Shown: positions 1-7,616 of the stretch, piece by piece | How the letters are laid out: each line of letters opens with the position of its first letter | Numbering within the stretch: position 1 is the first letter of the stretch | DNA from: Desulfovibrio sp. | GTDB taxonomy: Bacteria > Desulfobacterota > Desulfovibrionia > Desulfovibrionales > Desulfovibrionaceae | Assembly: GCA_016284885.1 (NCBI GenBank) | Contig: JAEEPQ010000008.1 | Coordinates: forward strand, 1-35,845 | DNA length: 35,845 nucleotides | Reading direction: 5' to 3' | Translations under genes and position numbers: made by a program | The notes under the pieces: model-generated | Told to the model about the DNA's origin: nothing | The model's input: only the letters and a program-made list of their open reading frames with translations | Database searches by the model: none

Positions 1-109
1 TCATGCGGTTGGGGATCTCTTTCGAGCAGCCGGAGCCAACGAGGGTGACGTTGGGGATGAAGAAAGAGGTGATCTGGCCCATGTGCATGGATTTCATTTC
101 AGAACTCAT
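1..109 (-). CDS. Iron-containing alcohol dehydrogenase, N-terminal fragment (runs off left edge)
   Basis: Reverse strand from ATG at 109 reads MSSEMKSMHMGQITSFFIPNVTLVGSGCSKEIPNRM, typical of Fe-ADH N-termini; preceded by AAGGAG. Not in ORF track because it is truncated. Confidence 0.75.
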   Translation of the reverse strand, partial: MSSEMKSMHMGQITSFFIPNVTLVGSGCSKEIPNRM

Positions 110-333
110 ACCGAACTCCTTGATTTGATAGAATTGTAGGGGCGATGCGTTCCCCTTGCCGAGCGCCGGCGGGGCCGAACCCCCAGTGGCCTGCCGTGCA
201 GGCCTAGGCGCAGCGGTAGCACTGTCAATCTAGTCCATTCCCAAAGCTGGAGCAAGAGCTCGGGAGCATTTTTTCGACTTGTGAAAAAAAGAGTTTGCGT
301 CATGGCCCGAATCTCGCCCCAGCGTTCTTTGTA

Positions 334-358
334 CGGAAAAAAGGAGACGTTTTTTCCG
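334..358. repeat. Perfect inverted repeat CGGAAAAAA-ggagacg-TTTTTTCCG in the 110-728 intergenic region
   Basis: 9-bp arms read directly. Confidence 0.6.
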
Positions 359-670
359 CTCCTTGGCAAAGGTTTGCCGGCAGATGGCCAGAGCGCCTCG
401 ACAAGCGCCGTGTCCGCCAGGGGACACAGGCAAGGGCGGCAGGGAAAAGCGCAATGCCTGGGACCAGCCCCGGCCTTGAAGCCTGTCCGGCACATGGCTG
501 CATGCCTGGCCTGGTCCCTGCCGGCCTTGGGGAAGCTTCGCCAGCGGAGAGGCTTTGCCAGCGGGCCCCGTGCGGCAGGGGGGACCCGCATGCGCCAGCC
601 TGGCGGCGCTCCGATGCGCGCAGGCCTTCTGTGCAGACCTTCAGGGCGGCTGGGTCTTGGAATGCAGAGC

Positions 671-699
671 GGCGCGTCATGGCCATGCCATGACGCGCC
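671..699. terminator. Perfect 13-bp inverted repeat GGCGCGTCATGGC-cat-GCCATGACGCGCC downstream of the FmdE-family gene; possible terminator
   Basis: Stem is perfect, but the nearby A/T tract is not in the canonical position for the minus-strand gene. Confidence 0.45.
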
Positions 700-728
700 G
701 CAAAAAAGACGGACGACAGTCGCCCCTG

Positions 729-1295
729 CTAGAGCATGTCGTAGCCGCGCCCCTTGGCGCACAGCAGGCAGGTGTCGCCGTGGCTGGCGGGATAGGCCTC
801 GCCGCAGACCGGACAGATGGCAATGGCGCCCTTGTGCCGGGGCGCGAGCTCTTCGGGGTGCATCTGAATCTTCCTGACCGAGACCATCTCGGCGCCGTGA
901 TCCATAATCTCCTGCCGCAGGGCGTCGCCGTCCTGGTCCTTCTTCTTCGTGAGTTTGAGGAACCACTCCCTGGTCAGCGGGAAGCGCTTGAGCTTTTCGG
1001 GATCAACGGCCGCGCGCCAGCCTTCGCCGGTCTGCTTGTCGTAGAGGCACACGGCGTAGAGGCCGAGGTCCATGACCCTGAGCCAGCCGTTGCCGAAGGT
1101 GCAGGGCGTGAGGAGCTGCACGGCGTCCGGCAGGCACTGCCTTGACTCGGAGACGACGTCGAAGATGCATCCCTCGGGGAGCTTGGCCCTGGCAGCCTCC
1201 ACCAGAAAGGCGCCGAGCAGCACGCCGGGCGCGGCGTGGCCGTGGAAGGCCTCAGCCGTCTTGAGAAATTCCTGCGCTGTGTACTTGCCGAACAT
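729..1295 (-). CDS. FmdE family protein with C-terminal zinc-ribbon-like motif
   Basis: MFGKYTAQEFLKTAEAFHGHAAPGVLLGAFLVEAA... matches the FmdE N-terminus; C-terminal CPVC...CLLC. Start placed at internal ATG 1295 preceded by GGAGGA. Confidence 0.85.
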   Translation of the reverse strand: MFGKYTAQEFLKTAEAFHGHAAPGVLLGAFLVEAARAKLPEGCIFDVVSESRQCLPDAVQLLTPCTFGNGWLRVMDLGLYAVCLYDKQTGEGWRAAVDPEKLKRFPLTREWFLKLTKKKDQDGDALRQEIMDHGAEMVSVRKIQMHPEELAPRHKGAIAICPVCGEAYPASHGDTCLLCAKGRGYDML

Positions 1296-1604
1296 GGTCC
1301 TCCTCCTTGCCTTTGCCTGCCGGCACGGGCCTGGCAGGCATGCTGTTGTCTTCGCCCATAGTACGCCAAGCCGAGGCGGAAAGTCCATGCCGGGGCTTTT
1401 TTTGCCGAGCCGCGGTCTGGCGCCCCAGCGTGGCGGAAAGCGCGGCTTTCAAGATACATCTTGTTGCTGGCGCCGCGAATGTGCTATTTCCAGCCCTGCG
1501 CCGGAGACGCCTTCCGGCCCCCAGCCCCAGGGCCGGGGGCGGAGGAGAGCGGGGCAGGCCCCGGAAGGGCGCTTCCAAATATTATTTAAGGTAAGGAGAT
1601 CGAC

Positions 1605-2039
1605 ATGCGCGTTGTGTCAGTGAATGTCAGTGAGAAGAAAGGCACCCGCAAGACGAGCCGGCCCGAGGTCGTGCTCAAGACCAACTGGGGCGTGGAGGGC
1701 GACTCCCATGCCGACGGCACCCACCGCCAGCTGAGCCTGCTCGGCATGGAGGACATCGACTTCATGCGCACCCTCGGCGCCGACGTGCATCCCGGCGACT
1801 TCGCCGAAAACATCACCACCGAGGGCGTCGATCTCTCGAGCTATCCCATAGGCCAGCGCTTCCGCATAGGCCAGAACATCCTGCTCGAGCTCACCCAGAT
1901 AGGCAAGGAATGCCATTCCGGCTGCGAGATCCGCAAGCTGGTCGGCACCTGCATCATGCCCAAGAAGGGCGTGTTCTGCCGCATCCTCGAGGGAGGCACC
2001 GTCAGGCCCGGCGACAGCTTCGAGGTCGTCAAGAGCTAG
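1605..2039 (+). CDS. MOSC domain-containing protein
   Basis: 144 aa; VVLKTNWGVEGDSHADGTHRQLSLL...GDFAENITTEG...GQNILLELTQIGKECH is MOSC-like; RBS AAGGAG upstream. Confidence 0.85.
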   Translation: MRVVSVNVSEKKGTRKTSRPEVVLKTNWGVEGDSHADGTHRQLSLLGMEDIDFMRTLGADVHPGDFAENITTEGVDLSSYPIGQRFRIGQNILLELTQIGKECHSGCEIRKLVGTCIMPKKGVFCRILEGGTVRPGDSFEVVKS

Positions 2040-2069
2040 CGCAGAACCCGTTTTGACTGGAAAGCCTTC

Positions 2070-2111
2070 GGGAGAGAGGAGGGGGGAGCCTTCCGCTCTC
2101 CCTCTTTTTTT
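2070..2111 (+). terminator. Rho-independent terminator after the MOSC gene
   Basis: GGGAGAG...CTCTCCC stem followed by TCTTTTTTT. Confidence 0.7.
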
Positions 2112-2323
2112 GCCCCAAAGCCGCCCCACGCGCAGTCCCTGGCGCAGGCAGTCCCGCTCCGCACCCGCCTGCAGCACCCCTCCGGCCCCTTCCCCTGCGA
2201 GGCCTCCAGCGCGGCCGGGTGCCGGCATTCACGCTTTGACTGAAAGTCGTGTCTCTATTGCGGGCAGGCCATCCCGTGCTAAAAGGGTAAGAATCGTATC
2301 CCCTCCAGCTGCCGAGGTCTTTC

Positions 2324-3121
2324 ATGCTCTGGGATCTGCCCGCTCCCCCCCTGTTTCCCATCGTTCTGTCCCTCAAGGTCGCAGGCCTGGCGACGGCCGT
2401 CGCTCTGGTGGCCGGCCTTGCGGTGGCCCGCTGGCAGATGCGCAGGCAGTCCTTCTTCTCCAAGGTGATGGACGCGCTCTGCACCTTGCCCATGATCCTG
2501 CCGCCCACTGTGCTCGGCTACTACCTCATCCTGCTTATCGGTCGCCGGGGCGTCTTCGGCAAATGGCTGCACGAGTCGGGCATCGACATCATCTTCACCT
2601 GGCAGGGCGCGGTCATTGCCTCGACGGTGGTGGTCTTTCCGCTGATCTACAAGTCGGCCAGGGCGGCCCTCGAGAGCGTGGATCCGCGCTACGAGGACGC
2701 GGCCCGCACCCTCGGCGCCTCCGAGGCCAAAGTTTTCTTCGTGATCACCCTGCCGTTGGCCTGGCGGGGCATCATGGCAGGCAGCATGCTGGCCTTCGCC
2801 CGCGGCATGGGCGAGTTCGGCGCAACGCTCATGGTGGCAGGCAACATCCCCGGCAAGACGCAGACCCTGGCCCTTGCCATCTACGACGCCTTCCAGGCGG
2901 GCGACGATCCCCTGGCCATTTCCCTCGTCCTGCTCACCTCGGCCATCTGCCTCTCCATTCTGGTGGCCGCCGACTCCTTCCTCTCCGCCCGCATGGGCAA
3001 GGGGCCGCGCAGGAAGCGGAAGAAGACTGCACCTCCAGCACCTTCCGCATCGCCCGCTCTGGCTGGCCCGGCTAGTCCGGCTGATGCCGCACCGGCCGCA
3101 GGCCAGGGAGGCCAGGCATGA
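2324..3121 (+). CDS. modB: Molybdate ABC transporter permease
   Basis: 265 aa with the binding-protein-dependent permease motif (EDAARTLGASEAKVFFVITLPLAWRGIMAGSMLAFARGMGEFGATLMVAGNIPGKTQTL), typical of ModB. Confidence 0.93.
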   Translation: MLWDLPAPPLFPIVLSLKVAGLATAVALVAGLAVARWQMRRQSFFSKVMDALCTLPMILPPTVLGYYLILLIGRRGVFGKWLHESGIDIIFTWQGAVIASTVVVFPLIYKSARAALESVDPRYEDAARTLGASEAKVFFVITLPLAWRGIMAGSMLAFARGMGEFGATLMVAGNIPGKTQTLALAIYDAFQAGDDPLAISLVLLTSAICLSILVAADSFLSARMGKGPRRKRKKTAPPAPSASPALAGPASPADAAPAAGQGGQA

Positions 3122-3876
3122 TCAAGGTCCATGTCAAGAAGAAGCTGCGGGGCCGGCACGGCAACTTCGTGCTCGGCGCCGACTTCGAGTCCTCGGCCAG
3201 GCATCTCGTGCTCTTCGGCTCCTCGGGCTCGGGCAAGACGCTGACCCTGTCGGCCATAGCCGGCCTCGTCCGCCCCGACGAGGGGCACATCAGCATCGAC
3301 GGCGACGTGCTCTTCGACAGCCAGGAAAAGATTTTCCGGCCGGCGCGCACCAGGCACATAGGCTACCTTCTGCAGGACTACGCCCTCTTTCCCCACCTCT
3401 CGGCCCTCGGCAACGTGGGCTTTGCGCTCTCCGGCCCCTTCGGCAGGCTGTCGGGCGAGGCCAGGCGCCAGTCCCTCGCCCTGCTGGAGCGCTTCGAGGT
3501 CGCCCATCTGGCAGACCGGCTGCCGGGAGAAATGTCCGGCGGCCAGCGCCAGCGCGTGGCCCTGGCCCGCGCCCTGGCGGCCAATCCCAAAATTCTCCTC
3601 CTCGACGAGCCCTTCTCGGCCCTCGATCCGCTTCTGCGCATCCGCATGCGCAAGGAGATCCGATCCGTGCTGGACGAGCTGGACATCCCGGTCGTGATCA
3701 TCACCCACGATCCGGACGACGTGGAGGCCTTCGCCGACATGCTGGTGGTCTACTCCCAGGGGCGCACGCGGCAGTGCCTCGACTACCAGCCCTACAGGCT
3801 GCGCGGCGTGCGCGCCAGCGACGTCCTCGTGCCGCTTGTCCAGGAGGTGGAAAGCCAAGCACTGGCCGGCGCGTAG
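3118..3876 (+). CDS. modC: Molybdate ABC transporter ATP-binding protein (no C-terminal Mop/TOBE domain)
   Basis: Walker A GSSGSGKT, signature SGGQRQRVALARAL, Walker B ILLLDEPFSALD; overlaps modB by 4 nt; ends about 40 aa after the H-loop region. Confidence 0.92.
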   Translation: MIKVHVKKKLRGRHGNFVLGADFESSARHLVLFGSSGSGKTLTLSAIAGLVRPDEGHISIDGDVLFDSQEKIFRPARTRHIGYLLQDYALFPHLSALGNVGFALSGPFGRLSGEARRQSLALLERFEVAHLADRLPGEMSGGQRQRVALARALAANPKILLLDEPFSALDPLLRIRMRKEIRSVLDELDIPVVIITHDPDDVEAFADMLVVYSQGRTRQCLDYQPYRLRGVRASDVLVPLVQEVESQALAGA

Positions 3877-3907
3877 GCCGGCTCCCTCGGCCTTCCGGCC
3901 AGTCCTC

Positions 3908-4903
3908 CTAGTCCTCAGGCAGGGAGAGCACGGCCGCGAAGGGGCTGAAGAAGACGTTCGCCCGGTCGCCCTCCTGCAGGCCAAGACCCTCGAGTTCGTC
4001 CGTGCTGAGGATGGAGCAGAGCGTAATGGCCCCGCCGTCGACGTCCACGACGACGCTGGATTCCACGTCGCCCCGGTTGACGCTGGTGACCGTGCCTGAG
4101 AAGCGGTTGACGCCGTCTCTGGCCTCGCATTCGCGGTCCAGCATGACAAAGGGCGCCTTGACCGTGGCCGCGAGCAGCTGCCCTTCGGCCAGGCCGAGGC
4201 GCTGGACGCTCTCGATGGTGACGAGCACGTTGACCTTCAGGCCCTGCAGGGTGGAAAGCTCCACTCTGGCCGAGACCTCGCCCGTCTCGAGCCTGGTCAC
4301 GGTGCCCGAAAAGGCGTTGCGGGCAGAAGTGCGCTTCAAGGCCTCCTGCCGCAGGTGGTGGTGGACGATGCGCCGTGCATCGTCGTCCGAAAAGCTGACG
4401 AAGCCGGCCGCCTGCACGGGGGAGCGCTGGCCGAGGAACTTCTGCACAATGCTCAAGGGGATGTTGTCCTGGAGCAGTTCGCTCCCGCGCGAGTGCCGGA
4501 CGACCTGCGGACCGACAAGGCCCCGCTCCAGCCCGCAGGGGCCGGCGAACTCGTAGAACTTCTTGCGCACGTAGCCCTGGTCCAGCCGGGCTATGGCGCC
4601 CCGCAGGCGGATCATGCGGGGAGCCTCGCAGATGTCGCGGATCAGCGCCATGGCCTTCTCCGGCACCTGGATTTCTCGCCCGCGGCTGCCGCCCACCTTG
4701 ATGGTGCAGGTTGGCCAGTCGAAGTCCTTGAGGTCGTTGAGGGCAAGCGCCTCGCTGAGCCTGAGCGCGCCGTAGCGTATGCACAGGAAGACGAGGTGGA
4801 GCCGGTCGCGGCTGCGTCGCTGGGACTCGGACTCGGGCTCCTTCGCCCAGGCCTGCCAGGCGTCGGTGAGCTTTCTCAGGTTTTCTTTCGACAGCTGCTT
4901 CAT
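3908..4903 (-). CDS. tunR: TunR-type tungstate/molybdate-responsive regulator: degenerate Xer/phage-integrase catalytic domain plus two Mop/TOBE domains
   Basis: N-terminal half is tyrosine-recombinase-like (RYGALRLSEALALNDL...VRHSRGSELLQDNIPLSIVQKFLGQ); C-terminal half has tandem Mop repeats (SARNAFSGTVTRLETGEVSARVEL..., VNRFSGTVTSVNRGDVESSVVVDV...). Lies between modBC and modA. Start 4903 chosen at MKQLSKENL. Confidence 0.88.
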   Translation of the reverse strand: MKQLSKENLRKLTDAWQAWAKEPESESQRRSRDRLHLVFLCIRYGALRLSEALALNDLKDFDWPTCTIKVGGSRGREIQVPEKAMALIRDICEAPRMIRLRGAIARLDQGYVRKKFYEFAGPCGLERGLVGPQVVRHSRGSELLQDNIPLSIVQKFLGQRSPVQAAGFVSFSDDDARRIVHHHLRQEALKRTSARNAFSGTVTRLETGEVSARVELSTLQGLKVNVLVTIESVQRLGLAEGQLLAATVKAPFVMLDRECEARDGVNRFSGTVTSVNRGDVESSVVVDVDGGAITLCSILSTDELEGLGLQEGDRANVFFSPFAAVLSLPED

Positions 4904-5128
4904 CGCGTTTCCTTCGTCCCTTCCGCCCGCCTGCCGGGGGCGCGTCCTGGGCCTTCTGCCTGTCGGACTCCCGCTTTGCCAGGGAGTTTTCGTGATTTTT
5001 TCAACGGCAGTTTCGTATCCCTTTTTCCCGGCAAGGTACAGCCGCCGGCATCGCCGGCATCCGGGCGTGCCCTGCCCCGCGAAGCGCCGTCCCCTTTCAC
5101 CCCCAACCCCATCGCAAGGAGCGTTTCC

Positions 5129-5899
5129 ATGAAATCTCTTCGCAAACTGTCCTGCCTGCTCGTTGCAGGCGCCCTGCTTTCCTGTGCCTTCGTCGGCCAG
5201 GCCCTTGCCGCCGAACTCTACGTCTCCGGCGCTGCCAGCCTCACCAACGCCTTCGACGAGGCCAAGGCGGCCTTCGAGAAGAAGAATCCCGACGTCAAGG
5301 TGCTGACCAACTACGCCGCCTCCAACCCGCTGCTCAAGCAGATGCAGGAAGGCGCCCCCGTCGACGTGTTCGCCACCGCCGACCAGCAGACCATGGACAA
5401 GGCCCAGGCCGCCAAGCTCATCAAGCCCGAGTCCCGCAAGAACTTCGCCCTCAACGATCTCGTCATGATCGTCCCTGCGGACAGCAAGTTCACCTTCAAG
5501 GACGTCAAGGGCCTGTGCATGGACTCCGTCAAGAAGATTGCCGTCGGCAACCCCGATTCCGTGCCCGCCGGCCGCTACACCAAGGCCTCCCTCACCAAGG
5601 CCGGCATCTGGGAGAAGCTCCAGCCCAAGTACATCATGGCTGCCTCCGTGCGCCAGGCGCTTGACTACGTCTCCCGCGGCGAGGTCGATGCCGGCTTCGT
5701 GTACCGCACCGACGCCCTCAAGGCCGGCGGCAAGGTGAAGATAGTCAGCATCGTCGAAGGCCACGATCCCGTGCTCTATCCCGTTGCCGTGGCCCTCACC
5801 GGCAAGAACCAGGCCGACGGGCAGAAGTTCGTCGACTTCATCACCGGCCCCGAAGGCCAGGCCATCCTGAAGAAGTTCGGCTTCTCCGAAGCCAAGTAG
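5129..5899 (+). CDS. modA: Molybdate/tungstate ABC transporter periplasmic binding protein
   Basis: Signal peptide MKSLRKLSCLLVAGALLSCAFVGQALA then AELYVSGAASLTNAFDEAK, the canonical ModA start; RBS AAGGAG. ORF-track start at 4355 is an artefact. Confidence 0.93.
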   Translation: MKSLRKLSCLLVAGALLSCAFVGQALAAELYVSGAASLTNAFDEAKAAFEKKNPDVKVLTNYAASNPLLKQMQEGAPVDVFATADQQTMDKAQAAKLIKPESRKNFALNDLVMIVPADSKFTFKDVKGLCMDSVKKIAVGNPDSVPAGRYTKASLTKAGIWEKLQPKYIMAASVRQALDYVSRGEVDAGFVYRTDALKAGGKVKIVSIVEGHDPVLYPVAVALTGKNQADGQKFVDFITGPEGQAILKKFGFSEAK

Positions 5900-5948
5900 G
5901 GTCCTGCGGCCCCATGGCGGCCGCGCTTCCCTGAAGCAATGCCTCCCC

Positions 5949-5980
5949 GCCCCGCCCAGCGCATGCGAAGCGGGGCTTTT
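5949..5980 (+). terminator. Terminator after modA
   Basis: GCCCCGC...GCGGGGC stem followed by TTTTCCTTT. Confidence 0.65.
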
Positions 5981-6139
5981 CCTTTGCCCGCAGACATGCG
6001 GGACGCCGGGAAAGACGGCTTTCGCATGGACTTCAGGGGCGCTTTGCATTAAGCACAAGAATGCGCCATGGCCCCGGCACGGATCCCCCCGCCCATGCAG
6101 CGCGCCTTACCACCGTTTCGCACAAGGGACAGAAAGCAC

Positions 6140-7357
6140 ATGAAGGTCTACGAGAAATCACACAAGCTGGATCACGTCTGCTACGACATCCGCGGCCCCA
6201 TCATGGACGAGGCCAACCGCATGATACGCGGCGGCGAGGACGTCCTGAAGCTCAACATCGGCAATCCCGCCTACTTCGGCTTCAAGACCCCCGACCACCT
6301 TGTGGAGCACATGGCCCACAGCCTTCCCACCTCCGAGGGCTACTCCGACTCGCACGGCATCGTCAGCGCCCGCGAGGCCATCGTCGAGTACTGCCAGGAG
6401 AAGGGCATTCCCAACGTCGACATGCACGACGTCTACACGGGCAACGGCGTGAGCGAGCTCATCACGCTCGCCATGCAGGGACTGCTCGACGACGGCGACG
6501 AGATGCTCGTCCCCACTCCCGACTATCCCCTCTGGACCGCCTCCGTCACGCTGGCCGGCGGCAAGGCCGTGCACTACATCTGCGACGACCAGTCCGGCTG
6601 GTATCCCGACCTCGAGGACATGCGCAAGAAGGTGACCGACAAGACCAAGGGCATCGTCGTCATCAATCCCAACAACCCCACCGGCGCGCTCTATCCCCGG
6701 GAGATCCTGGAGGGCATCGTCGAGATCGCCCGCGAGCACGACCTCATCCTCTTTGCCGACGAAATCTACGACCGCCTCGTCATGGACGGCGGCGAGCACG
6801 TCGCCCTGGCCTCGCTGGCGCCCGACCTCATGACCGTGAGCCTGAACGGCCTTTCCAAGTCCCACCTGGCCGCCGGCTACCGCTGCGGCTGGATGTGCCT
6901 TGCCGGCGACAAGTCGCGCGCCAAGGGCTATATCGAGGGCATCAACCTGCTCTCGGCCATGCGCCTGTGCTCCAACGTGCCGGCCCAGTCCATCATTGCA
7001 CCGGCCCTCAAGGCCCGCGAGGAGGCGAAGAAGCTCTGCGAGCCCGGCGGCCGCGTCTACGAGCAGCGCGAGTGCATCTACCGCCTGCTCAACGACATCC
7101 CCGGCATCAGCGTGGTCAAGCCGAGCGCGGCCTTCTACATCTTCCCCAAGATGGACATCAAGCGCTTCAACATCAAGGACGACGAGATCTTCGCCCTCGA
7201 CCTGCTCAAGCAGCAGAAGATTCTGATCACCCACGGCGCGGGCTTCCACTGGATACGTCCCGACCACTTCCGCATCGTCTACCTGCCCGACGTGGACCTG
7301 CTCTCCCGGGCCTGCGAGCGCATGGCGCGCTTCTTCTCGCGCTACCGCCAGGCCTAG
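6140..7357 (+). CDS. alaA: Pyridoxal-phosphate aminotransferase class I/II, AlaA-like
   Basis: MKVYEKSHKLDHVCYDIRGPIMDEANRM...LNIGNPAYFGF...NPNNPTGALY...SLNGLSKSHLAAGYRCGWM (PLP lysine region). Symbol is tentative. Confidence 0.88.
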   Translation: MKVYEKSHKLDHVCYDIRGPIMDEANRMIRGGEDVLKLNIGNPAYFGFKTPDHLVEHMAHSLPTSEGYSDSHGIVSAREAIVEYCQEKGIPNVDMHDVYTGNGVSELITLAMQGLLDDGDEMLVPTPDYPLWTASVTLAGGKAVHYICDDQSGWYPDLEDMRKKVTDKTKGIVVINPNNPTGALYPREILEGIVEIAREHDLILFADEIYDRLVMDGGEHVALASLAPDLMTVSLNGLSKSHLAAGYRCGWMCLAGDKSRAKGYIEGINLLSAMRLCSNVPAQSIIAPALKAREEAKKLCEPGGRVYEQRECIYRLLNDIPGISVVKPSAAFYIFPKMDIKRFNIKDDEIFALDLLKQQKILITHGAGFHWIRPDHFRIVYLPDVDLLSRACERMARFFSRYRQA

Positions 7358-7388
7358 GCCAGGACGGCAAAGGATCCTTCTTCTCCAG

Positions 7389-7427
7389 CGCGCCCTGCAG
7401 GCTGCCTTGTGCCGTCTGCAGGGCGCG
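7389..7427 (+). terminator. Hairpin after the aminotransferase gene, probable terminator
   Basis: CGCGCCCTGCAG / CTGCAGGGCGCG, 12-bp perfect stem; weak T tail. Confidence 0.5.
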
Positions 7428-7616
7428 TTCCGCTTGGGGCGGGTTCAAGCCTCCCGATGCCGCCCGGACGAGCCTTGGCTGATCCGGCCTAGACAGGAAA
7501 GGCAGGCTTTGTGTAGGATCTTTTCTCTTTCGTGGCGCGGGATCGTCCCGGCGCCCCGACTTTTCAGCCCGGACATAGCCTGGCAGGGTTGCCGGTCCGG
7601 ACAAGGAGCCCACACA

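Noticed and set aside
281-877. 198-aa plus-strand ORF and overlapping small ORFs
   Set aside because: No recognisable motif, Arg/Gly/Pro-rich, partly antisense to the FmdE-family gene.
3908-4903. Integrase of a prophage or integrative element
   Set aside because: Catalytic residues appear replaced, Mop domains are fused, and there are no att sites, tRNA or phage genes nearby.
3908-6058. 716-aa version of the TunR ORF
   Set aside because: The upstream part is antisense to modA; the real start with the recombinase-like domain is at 4903.
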